Assembly: GCF_003751225.1 (NCBI RefSeq)
Contig: NZ_RJKE01000001.1
Location: 9,548,001-9,612,000, forward strand
Source: Actinocorallia herbida
GTDB taxonomy: Bacteria; Actinomycetota; Actinomycetes; Streptosporangiales; Streptosporangiaceae
Length of the DNA: 64,000 nucleotides
Direction: 5' to 3'
This document shows positions 57,044-64,000 of this stretch, piece by piece. The translations under genes were made by a program, and so were the position numbers. The notes under the pieces were generated by a model, which searched no databases, was not told the DNA's origin, and saw nothing but the letters and a program-made list of their open reading frames with translations. Position 1 is the first letter of the stretch. Each line of letters opens with the position of its first letter.

Positions 57044-57937
57044 ATGCCCATCATCACCATCCGGGACCTCACGATGAGGTTCCCCGGCGTGACCGCGCTG
57101 GAATCGCTCAGCGTCGGCGTCGAGCCCGGCGTCACCGGGCTCGTCGGCGCGAACGGAGCGGGCAAGTCGACCCTCATCAAGATCCTGCTGGGTCTGCAGA
57201 AGCCGACGTCCGGCACCGCCGAGGTGCTCGGCCATGACATCGCGACGGGCGGCGCGGAGATCCGCCGCCAGGTCGGCTTCATGCCCGAGTACGAGTGCCT
57301 TCCCCCCGACGTGTCGGCCACCGAGTTCGTCGTCCACATGGCCCGGATGTCCGGCCTGCCCGCGACGGCCGCCCGTGAGCGCGCCGCCGACGTGCTGCGC
57401 CATGTCGGCCTGTACGAGGAGCGGTACCGCCCGATCGGCGGCTACTCCACGGGCATGCGGCAGAAGGTGAAGCTCGCCCAGGCGCTCGTGCACGACCCGC
57501 GCCTGGTCTTCCTCGACGAGCCCACCAACGGCCTCGACCCGCGCGGCCGCGACGAGATGCTCGGCCTGATCCGGCGGATCGGCGCCGAGTTCGGCATCAG
57601 CGTCCTGGTCACCTCGCACCTGCTGGGCGAGCTGGAGCGGATCTGCGACAACGTCGTGATCATCGACGGCGGGAAGCTGCTGCGCTCGTCGGCGGTCTCC
57701 TCCTTCACCGAGACCAGCGGCATGCTCGTCGTCGAGGTCGAGGAGGGCCGTGACGAACTCGGCGCCCGCCTCGCCGAACGCGGCCTCGAGGTCCGGCCCG
57801 AGGGCCGCACGCTCGTGGTGCGCCTCGACGGGGAGGAGACCTACGACGTGATCCGCGACGGCGTCGTCGACCTTGACCTCGCGCTCATCCGGATGGAGCA
57901 GGCGCGCCACCACATCGAGGAGGTGTTCCAGCGGTGA
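57044..57937 (+). CDS. ABC transporter ATP-binding protein (first)
   Basis: A 297-residue ATPase. Walker A is GANGAGKST, the signature is YSTGMRQKVKLA (an MRQ-type variant), Walker B is LVFLDEPTNGLDP, then TSHLLGE. TAGCCT (57032-57037) is six bases before the ATG with no RBS, so the mRNA is likely leaderless. It overlaps the permease gene by four bases. Likely the energy source for an ABC-2-type exporter; substrate unknown. Confidence 0.93.
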   Translation: MPIITIRDLTMRFPGVTALESLSVGVEPGVTGLVGANGAGKSTLIKILLGLQKPTSGTAEVLGHDIATGGAEIRRQVGFMPEYECLPPDVSATEFVVHMARMSGLPATAARERAADVLRHVGLYEERYRPIGGYSTGMRQKVKLAQALVHDPRLVFLDEPTNGLDPRGRDEMLGLIRRIGAEFGISVLVTSHLLGELERICDNVVIIDGGKLLRSSAVSSFTETSGMLVVEVEEGRDELGARLAERGLEVRPEGRTLVVRLDGEETYDVIRDGVVDLDLALIRMEQARHHIEEVFQR

Positions 57938-58860
57938 GCACCGCCATCCACGACATCGGGTACCGCCACTACGACGGCCCGCGCCAGAGCCACGCCCAGA
58001 CCGTCCGGGCGCTGTACGTCCACAACCTGCGCACCCTGTTCGGATTCGGCCGCGGCGCCAAGGCCAAGATCATCCCCTTCGCGCTGCTGGCCATGCTGAT
58101 GCTGCCCGCGCTCGCCGACATCGTCGTCAAGGCGGTCGTGAAAGAGGCCGAGTTCATCGTGCCGCTCCAGGCGTACGGCTACGGCTTCCAGCCGCTCATC
58201 GCGATCTTCCTCGCCGCGCAGGCCCCGGTGGCGGCGTCCCGGGAGATCCGGTACCGGGTCGTCCCCCTGTACTTCTCGCGGCCGGTCGGGCCGCGCGACT
58301 TCGTCCTGGCGAAGTTCGGCGCGTTCACCACGGCGCTGCTGCTGCTGACCGCGCTGCCCATGACCCTCATGTACGTCGGGTACCTCTTCACCCGGCCGGG
58401 CATCGTCGACGCGGCCTCGCAGGAGGGGTCCTTCCGCGACGCCGCCGACATCGCCACCGTCGCCGAGGCCACCGGGCAGTGGGCGCTCGCCCTGGTGGGC
58501 GCGCTGCTGCTGGCCCTGGTCCTGTCGTCCTTCGCGCTGCTCGTCGCGGCCTTCACCCCGCGACGCGGCTTCGGCGTCGCCGCGGTCATCGCCCTCTACC
58601 TGATGTCCAACGCGATCGTGGGGATCGTGCAGGGCATCGCCGACACGCGCGGCGCCTATGAGCTGGCCGGATGGATGAACCTGTTCACCCCGGTCAAGCT
58701 CGTCTACGGCACCCAGGTGTCCCTGTTCGGCGCCGCCGAGGCCCCGATCATCTATTCCCCACCGGACGGCGCCGGCGTCGTCTTCCTGTTGTTCTGCGTG
58801 CTCATCGTCGCCGGCTCGCTGGCCGCGCTGCACGCCCGGTTCCGGAAGGCGGGCGCGTGA
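57934..58860 (+). CDS. ABC transporter permease (ABC-2-like, first)
   Basis: A 308-residue membrane protein with about six TM helices. After an N-terminal cytoplasmic part come FALLAMLMLPALAD, a conserved region QAPVAASREIRYRVVPLYFSRPVGPRDFVLAKF and four further helices. It overlaps both neighbours by a few bases, forming a tight operon. Substrate unknown. Confidence 0.88.
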   Translation: MSTAIHDIGYRHYDGPRQSHAQTVRALYVHNLRTLFGFGRGAKAKIIPFALLAMLMLPALADIVVKAVVKEAEFIVPLQAYGYGFQPLIAIFLAAQAPVAASREIRYRVVPLYFSRPVGPRDFVLAKFGAFTTALLLLTALPMTLMYVGYLFTRPGIVDAASQEGSFRDAADIATVAEATGQWALALVGALLLALVLSSFALLVAAFTPRRGFGVAAVIALYLMSNAIVGIVQGIADTRGAYELAGWMNLFTPVKLVYGTQVSLFGAAEAPIIYSPPDGAGVVFLLFCVLIVAGSLAALHARFRKAGA

Positions 58861-59771
58861 TGGCCGTCATCACCGTGGAGAACGTCTCGCGCTGGTACGG
58901 CAACGTCGTCGCCGTCAACGGGATCTCGATGACGATCGGGCCCGGCGTCACCGGCCTGCTCGGTCCGAACGGCGCCGGCAAGTCCACGCTCATCCACATG
59001 ATGGGCGGCTTCCTCGGCCCGTCGACGGGCACGCTGAAGATCGACGGACAGGACATCTGGGGCCACCCCGAGGTCTACCGGCAGATCGGCCTGGTGCCGG
59101 AGCGGGAGAGCGCCTACGACTTCCTCACCGGCGATCAGTTCATCCTCGCGATGGCCAAGCTGCACAAGCTGGCCGACCCGAAGGCCGCGGCGAAGCGGGC
59201 GATCGGGCTCGTGGAGATGGACTACGCCGCCGCCCGCCAGATCGGCACGTACTCCAAGGGCATGAAGCAGCGCATCAAGATGGCCTCGGCGCTGGTGCAC
59301 GACCCGGCGGTGCTGCTGCTCGACGAGCCGTTCAACGGAATGGACCCGCGCCAGCGGCTCCAGCTCATGGACCTCATCCGGGGCATGGCCGACCAGGGGC
59401 GCACGATCCTGTTCAGCTCGCACATCCTGGAGGAGGTCGAGCGGCTCGCGACCCACATCGAGGTCGTCGTCGCGGGGCGGCACGCCGCGTCCGGCGACTT
59501 CCGCGAGATCCGCCGGCTGATGACCGACCGTGCCCACCTGTTCTCGCTGCGCTCCTCCGACGACCGGGCCCTGGCCGCCGCGGTGATCGCCGACGGCTCG
59601 GCGACCGCCGTGCGGGTGACCGACCAGGGCCTGGAGGTGGAGGCGGGCGACTTCGCGCGCTTCACCCGGCTGCTGCCGCGCCTGGCCAAGGAGGCCGGCG
59701 TGCGGCTGCGCGAGGTATCCCCGTCGGACGAGTCCCTCGAAAGCGTCTTCAGCTACCTGGTGGAAAATTGA
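58860..59771 (+). CDS. ABC transporter ATP-binding protein (second)
   Basis: A 303-residue ATPase. Walker A is GPNGAGKST, signature YSKGMKQRIKMA, Walker B VLLLDEPFNGMDP, then SSHILEEVER. ATG 58860 overlaps the permease stop (TGATG). It overlaps the next permease gene by four bases. Similar in length and layout to the first ATPase, suggesting duplication. Confidence 0.93.
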   Translation: MAVITVENVSRWYGNVVAVNGISMTIGPGVTGLLGPNGAGKSTLIHMMGGFLGPSTGTLKIDGQDIWGHPEVYRQIGLVPERESAYDFLTGDQFILAMAKLHKLADPKAAAKRAIGLVEMDYAAARQIGTYSKGMKQRIKMASALVHDPAVLLLDEPFNGMDPRQRLQLMDLIRGMADQGRTILFSSHILEEVERLATHIEVVVAGRHAASGDFREIRRLMTDRAHLFSLRSSDDRALAAAVIADGSATAVRVTDQGLEVEAGDFARFTRLLPRLAKEAGVRLREVSPSDESLESVFSYLVEN

Positions 59772-60484
59772 ACTCGACGATCGTCGCCCTGACCCTGCGC
59801 GGTGTGCTCGGCCGCCGCCGCGCGATCCTGCTGTTCCTGCTGCCCGTGGTCCTGCTGGCGCTCGCGACGGGGCTGGCGGCCACCGGCTACGACACCTTGC
59901 AGACCGCCACGGACGTGCTGCACGCGTTCGGCATCGTGGTGCTGCTCCCGCTGCTCGCGCTGATCGTCGGGACGGGCGTCATCGGCCCCGAGATCGACGA
60001 GGGCCAGATCATGTACGTCCTCACCAAGCCCATCGCGCGCACGTCGGTGGTGCTCACCAAGTACGTGTGCGCGGTCGGCCTGCTCGCGGCCTTCGCGGCG
60101 CTGCCCGTGTGGCTGGCCGGCGTGCTCATGCTCGGCCCCGGCTCGGACGTCCCCTGGGCGTTCGCCGTCGGCGCCCTCCAGAGCGGCGTGGTCTACGGGG
60201 CCGTCTTCCTGGCCCTGGCCGTGGTGAGCCGCAACGCCGTCACGATCGGGCTCATCTACGCGCTGGTGTGGGAATCCATGATCGGCGGCTTCGTGGCCGG
60301 GTCGCGGAACCTCTCCGTCCAAAGCTGGGGCCTGTCCACCGTCGACGCCCTCACCTCGGCCACCACGGTCGACATCGGCTCGTCGGTGACCACGGGCCTC
60401 ATCCTGTCGGTGATCACCACGGTGGTGGCCCTGGCCTTCGCGATCTCCAAGCTCCGCACGTTGACCCTGGCTTCCGCCGACTAG
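59768..60484 (+). CDS. ABC transporter permease (ABC-2-like, second)
   Basis: A 238-residue membrane protein with six TM helices (the first about 17-35), beginning at TTG 59768 inside the ATPase stop. The conserved GPEIDEGQIMYVLTKPIARTSVVLTKY follows the second helix. Its TTG start depends on translational coupling. It ends at a strong terminator. Confidence 0.87.
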   Translation: MNSTIVALTLRGVLGRRRAILLFLLPVVLLALATGLAATGYDTLQTATDVLHAFGIVVLLPLLALIVGTGVIGPEIDEGQIMYVLTKPIARTSVVLTKYVCAVGLLAAFAALPVWLAGVLMLGPGSDVPWAFAVGALQSGVVYGAVFLALAVVSRNAVTIGLIYALVWESMIGGFVAGSRNLSVQSWGLSTVDALTSATTVDIGSSVTTGLILSVITTVVALAFAISKLRTLTLASAD

Positions 60485-60513
60485 CCTTCGCCGCCGTCTC
60501 TCCGAGGCGTCCC

Positions 60514-60546
60514 GGGCCCCGCACCGCGCTCCGCGGTGCGGGGCCC
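60514..60546 (+). terminator. Hairpin terminator after the ABC module
   Basis: GGGCCCCGCACCGC and GCGGTGCGGGGCCC form a perfect 14-bp stem with a five-base loop. It separates the ABC operon from the convergent SnoaL-like gene and may act in both directions. Confidence 0.85.
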
Positions 60547-60554
60547 GCGCGCGT

Positions 60555-60956
60555 TCAGCAGCCCGCGGTCTCGCGGGAGATGCCCTCCACCTGGGGGCGC
60601 ATCGCCTCGGACATGGCGTGCACGGCGGACATGGGGCGGAGCATGACGGTGAAGTCGGTGATGGCGCCGTCCCGGCCGGTGGTCAGGAAGTCGCAGCCGT
60701 GCACCTCGGTGGGCCCGATCCGCGCCTTGAAGACCAGGGCGTGGGAGCCCGCGGCGGGGTCGGAGATCTCCTGCACGTACTGGAAGTCCTCGAAGACGCC
60801 GAAGGCGGCGCGCAGGACCGCGGCCACGGTCTCCCTGCCCCGGTACGGCTTGTAGGCGACGGGGCTGTTGAAGACCGCGTCTTCGGCGAGTAGGGCCGCG
60901 AAGGCCTCGGTGTCGCCTTTGTCGACTGCTGCACGGAAGGGATGCAACGCGGCCAC
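60555..60956 (-). CDS. SnoaL/NTF2-like fold protein
   Basis: A protein of about 133 residues with the SnoaL-like layout: PFRAAVDKGDTEAFAALLAEDAVF, then VAYKPYRGRETVAAVLRAAFGVFEDFQY, and the C-terminal sheet with GCDFLTTGRDGAITDFTVMLRP. The family includes cyclases, isomerases and uncharacterised members; no substrate can be told. The start GTG 60956 is the first in-frame codon with a nearby G-rich RBS; longer frames exist upstream. Confidence 0.75.
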   Translation of the reverse strand: MAALHPFRAAVDKGDTEAFAALLAEDAVFNSPVAYKPYRGRETVAAVLRAAFGVFEDFQYVQEISDPAAGSHALVFKARIGPTEVHGCDFLTTGRDGAITDFTVMLRPMSAVHAMSEAMRPQVEGISRETAGC

Positions 60957-61079
60957 CTCTGAGATTCGTTCGCTACCTGCCAGACAGTGGGTAATTATTG
61001 GCGTAAATACGCGTTTGTCCAGCTTTGATCTCGGGGCACCCGAGCACGGCCACCGCAGGCGGGCGGCTAACCTGGGCCG

Positions 61080-62225
61080 GTGCTGGAGCGGCTGACGACG
61101 GCCCGGGGTGAGCTGGACCTCGGCCGGTACCCCGAAGACGAACGCGACACCTTGCGCGCCTGGGACGCCGCGGACGAGTATCTGCTGCGTCACCTCGCCG
61201 GAAGGGAGATCTCACCCGAAGGTCAGGTCGTGCTCCTCGGCGACCGATGGGGCGCCCTCGCGACCGCGCTCGCCGCCGACCGGCCGGTCTCCCGCACCGA
61301 CTCCTTCCTCGGCCACCGCGCCGCCCTGGCCAACCTCGCCCGCAACGGGATCGACCCGGCCGCCGTCGCGTTCCGCGCCCCCGGCGATCCCCTGCCGGAG
61401 AAGGCGGGCGCGCTCCTCGTCCGGGTGCCCAAGAGCCTCGCCGCGCTGGAGCACGGCCTGCGCGCGCTGCGCCCCGCCCTCGTCCCCGGCGCGACGGTGC
61501 TCGGCGCCGGCCTGGTCAAGGAGATCCACACCTCGACCCTTCGCCTGTTCGAGCGGGTCATCGGGCCCACTCGCACCTCGCTCGCCGAGCGCAAGGCCCG
61601 GCTGATCTTCGCCGAATACGACCCGGACCTCGATCCAGGCCCCGACCCCTGGCCGCTCACCTACGTGCTCGACGGCGACGCCGGACCCGTCTCCGGTCGC
61701 ACGGTCGTCAACCACGCGGGGGTCTTCTGCGCCGACCGCCTCGACATCGGCACCCGGTTCCTGCTGCACCACCTGCCCGTCCGGCCCGGCGCCCGCCGGA
61801 TCGTCGACCTCGGCTGCGGCAATGGAGTCCTCGGCCTCGCCGCCGCGCTCACCCACCCCGGCGCCGAGGTCGTCTGCACCGACGAGTCCTACGCCGCCGT
61901 GGAATCGGCCCGCGCCACCTTCGCCGCCAACGGCGTCGCCGGGGGCGTCTTCACCGCGGCCGACGGGATCGGCGACCTCGAACCCGGCTCCTGCGACCTC
62001 GTCCTCACCAACCCTCCCTTCCACTCCCATCAGGCCACCACCGACGCCGCGGCCCGCCGGATGTTCGCCGGCGCCCGCCGCGCGCTCGCCCCCGGCGGCG
62101 AGCTCTGGGTCGTCGCCAACCGCCATCTCGGCCACCATGCGGCCCTCCGGCGGATCTTCGGCGGCTGCACCGTCGCCGCGGCCAACCCCAAGTTCACGGT
62201 GCTCCGCGCGATCCGCCGCCGCTGA
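61080..62225 (+). CDS. RsmC/RlmG-like ribosomal RNA (guanine-N2) methyltransferase
   Basis: A 381-residue two-domain methyltransferase. The N-terminal degenerate domain spans about 1-190; the C-terminal SAM domain has VDLGCGNGVLGLA (SAM loop) and the catalytic NPPFHSH motif used by guanine-N2 enzymes. Target may be 16S G1207 (RsmC) or 23S G1835 (RlmG). GTG 61080 follows TAACCT (61068-61073) by six bases without RBS, indicating a leaderless start. Confidence 0.87.
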   Translation: MLERLTTARGELDLGRYPEDERDTLRAWDAADEYLLRHLAGREISPEGQVVLLGDRWGALATALAADRPVSRTDSFLGHRAALANLARNGIDPAAVAFRAPGDPLPEKAGALLVRVPKSLAALEHGLRALRPALVPGATVLGAGLVKEIHTSTLRLFERVIGPTRTSLAERKARLIFAEYDPDLDPGPDPWPLTYVLDGDAGPVSGRTVVNHAGVFCADRLDIGTRFLLHHLPVRPGARRIVDLGCGNGVLGLAAALTHPGAEVVCTDESYAAVESARATFAANGVAGGVFTAADGIGDLEPGSCDLVLTNPPFHSHQATTDAAARRMFAGARRALAPGGELWVVANRHLGHHAALRRIFGGCTVAAANPKFTVLRAIRRR

Positions 62226-62276
62226 CGGACACCGGGTTCACCCGCCCTGACCTGCGGGTACACCCCGTTTCGGGCG

Positions 62277-63734
62277 ATGCGTGACATCGGGGGTGGCGTG
62301 GACGGGGGCTCATGGAAAGGACGCTTCGCCCGTATCTGGGCGAGGGCGTTCCATTCCGTGCGCGGCCGCGTCACCGCGATCGCCGTGGGCGCCGCCGCGG
62401 TCGTCCTCTCGATCTGCCTGCTCCTGGTGCTCGCGCTGATCCGCCAGCGCTCGGTCGGCGAGGCCGCGGAGACCGCCTCGCACACCGCGAGATCCCTGGC
62501 GATCAAGGCGGTCACCGAGCGGCTCGGCGACCCCATCCCGCGGATCAACACCGCGCACACCGACCTCGTCCAGGTCGTCGGGGCCCACAACGAGGTGCTG
62601 GCCGCCAGTCTCCGGCTGCACGGCGATCCGCCCGTCTCCACGGCCAGGCCCGCCGACGCCGACGACATCAGGATCGACACCACGGCGTGCCCGCAGAACT
62701 TCAATCACTGCCTTTACGTCGTCGGCTTCCATGTCGGGGAGTCGGCCTACGGGCAGCCGGTGACGGTCTACGCCGCGGTCGAGCTGCCCGGCCTCCTCAA
62801 TGACGACGGCGCCGCGCTGGGCGCGCGGGCGCTGATCCTGCTGCTCGCGCTGATCTGCCTGATCGGCCTCGGCACCTGGACGGCCATCGGCGCGGCCCTG
62901 CGGCCCGTCGAGGAGATCACCGGCGAACTGGCCGAGATCACCGCCTCCGACCTCTCCCGGCGCGTCCCGGTGCACTACAGCGGCGGGGGAGAGGTGCAGG
63001 AGCTGGCCGAGACCGTCAACGCCACACTAGGGCGGCTGGAGCAAGCCACCGACCGGCAGCGGAGGTTCGTCGCCGAGGCCTCCCACGACCTGCGCAACCC
63101 CATCGCGGGCCTGCTCACCCGCCTTGAGGTACTGGACGGAGAAGACGAGGACTACCCCTGGAAGGAGGACGTCAGCGAGGCGGTCCACGACGTCGAACGG
63201 CTCAGCGCGATCGTCGAGGACCTGTTGGAGCTCGCCCGGCTCGAGGCGGGCGCGGCCCCGCCCAGCGTGACCCTCGACCTCGGCGGTCTCGTCCGGGACG
63301 AGATCGCCCAGCGGATGACCGACCGGCTCCCGATCACCGCGGACCTCGCCGACGGGATATGGGTCCGCGGCAGCGGCCTGCGTCTGTCCCGGGTGCTGGA
63401 GAACCTGCTCGCCAACGCCGAGCGGCACGGCCGGGAGGGCGTCCGCGTCCAGGTCCGGGCGGACGGCCCGCAGGCGGTGCTCGGCGTCTACGACGACGGG
63501 GCCGGCGTGCCGGAGGAGTATCGGGAACGGATCTTCGAACGGTTCGCCAGGCTCAAGGAGTCCCGCGACCGCGACACCGGTGGGACGGGCCTCGGCCTGC
63601 CCATCGCGCGGGAGATCGCGCACAACTTCGGCGGCACCCTGGGCGTCGTCGACGGCCCGGGCGGCCGCTTCGAGATGCGCCTCCCGCTCGCCGAGCCCCC
63701 GGCGGAACCGGGAGGCCCGGAGACCGAGGTCTAG
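62277..63734 (+). CDS. Sensor histidine kinase (HAMP, HisKA, HATPase_c)
   Basis: A 485-residue sensor kinase. Two TM helices (about 34-56 and 182-203) flank an outer sensor region; HAMP follows (ALRPVEEITGELAEI), then the H-box EASHDLRNPIAG with His270 and an ATPase domain (LENLLANAERHG, DDGAGVPEEYRERIFERF, GTGLGLPIA). No response regulator is next to it in this window. Its stop overlaps the last bases of the convergent MFS gene (CTAG). RBS is weak. Confidence 0.92.
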   Translation: MRDIGGGVDGGSWKGRFARIWARAFHSVRGRVTAIAVGAAAVVLSICLLLVLALIRQRSVGEAAETASHTARSLAIKAVTERLGDPIPRINTAHTDLVQVVGAHNEVLAASLRLHGDPPVSTARPADADDIRIDTTACPQNFNHCLYVVGFHVGESAYGQPVTVYAAVELPGLLNDDGAALGARALILLLALICLIGLGTWTAIGAALRPVEEITGELAEITASDLSRRVPVHYSGGGEVQELAETVNATLGRLEQATDRQRRFVAEASHDLRNPIAGLLTRLEVLDGEDEDYPWKEDVSEAVHDVERLSAIVEDLLELARLEAGAAPPSVTLDLGGLVRDEIAQRMTDRLPITADLADGIWVRGSGLRLSRVLENLLANAERHGREGVRVQVRADGPQAVLGVYDDGAGVPEEYRERIFERFARLKESRDRDTGGTGLGLPIAREIAHNFGGTLGVVDGPGGRFEMRLPLAEPPAEPGGPETEV

Positions 63735-64000
63735 AGCTCGTCCTCCAGCACATGCGGGGAGGCCGCCCGGAGCCCGCCGATGAGCGCGGGGACCAGCAGC
63801 GCGATCAGGAAGAGCAGCGGCACCTCCCAGCCGCCCGTCCACTGGTAGGCGACGCCCATGATGATCGGCCCGGGCACCGCGCACAGGTAGCCGGTGCTCT
63901 GCGCGAAGGACGACAGCAGCGTGACGCCCTCGTCGGTCCGCGCCCGCAGGCCGATCAGCGCTAGCGCCAGCGGGAACGCGGACTGGGAGATCCCGCTCAG
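63731..64000 (-). CDS. MFS transporter, CynX/NimT-like (5' part beyond window edge)
   Basis: Only the last 89 residues are present; the reading frame continues past base 64000. The segment FPLALALIGLRARTDEGVTLLSSFAQSTGY and later GPIIMGVAYQWTGGWEVPLLFLIALLVPALIGG correspond to the last TM helices of CynX/NimT-type transporters (cyanate, nitroimidazole and related anions). The C-terminal tail is ASPHVLEDEL. Substrate unknown. Confidence 0.8.
   Translation of the reverse strand: MSGISQSAFPLALALIGLRARTDEGVTLLSSFAQSTGYLCAVPGPIIMGVAYQWTGGWEVPLLFLIALLVPALIGGLRAASPHVLEDEL

Overview
The window is about 64 kb of chromosome from a high-GC actinobacterium. It encodes mycothiol synthase (MshD), the orphan nitrogen regulator GlnR, the lipid II amidation pair MurT/GatD and zinc-binding forms of S14, L36 and adenylate kinase. 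The order is probably near Streptosporangiales (Thermomonosporaceae-like), but that placement is an inference from general gene style and was not tested. No tRNA, rRNA, CRISPR array, insertion sequence or phage gene was seen. Both edges cut genes: pstS on the left and an MFS transporter on the right.

Left arm (1-10.2 kb). This is nutrient regulation and sulfur chemistry in an order that also occurs in mycobacteria: pstS with upstream PHO-box repeats, mshD, a secreted 5'-nucleotidase, a secreted S33-type hydrolase, glnR, a MoaD-like sulfur carrier, an LmeA/DUF2993 protein, a thioredoxin, a Cys-containing leader peptide, a DUF4395 membrane protein, a rhodanese (CysA type) and an SseC/DUF1416 protein.

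Accessory core (10.3-24.9 kb). A cluster of uncharacterised envelope genes holds a proline-rich membrane protein, a two-TM protein resembling a degenerate VirD4/HerA ATPase, a convergent HerA/FtsK-like ATPase with intact Walker motifs, and two paralogous zinc-ribbon membrane proteins, one carrying a long collagen-like GFPG region. Then come murT-gatD, a small acidic protein, a DsrE protein and a tail-anchored protein with a YGQQ low-complexity domain. This is the most likely place for an undescribed system.

Ribosomal block (25-54.7 kb). The str operon (rpsL-rpsG-fusA-tuf, without adjacent rpoBC), the S10/spc clusters (rpsJ to rplO), secY-adk-map, infA-rpmJ-rpsM-rpsK-rpsD-rpoA-rplQ, truA and rplM-rpsI-glmM are all on the + strand. 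Between map and infA lie a DUF1707 protein and an HTH-like protein. Between truA and rplM lie two more proline-rich membrane proteins, related to the one at 10.3 kb.

Right arm (54.9-64 kb). It contains a DUF5519-like protein, a lipoprotein HNH nuclease, a DUF389 membrane protein, a four-gene ABC exporter module (ATPase-permease-ATPase-permease), a SnoaL-like protein, an RsmC/RlmG-type rRNA methyltransferase, a sensor histidine kinase and a partial CynX/NimT-like MFS transporter. A recurring feature is a -10-like hexamer 6-8 nt before the start codon with no ribosome binding site, which suggests many leaderless transcripts.
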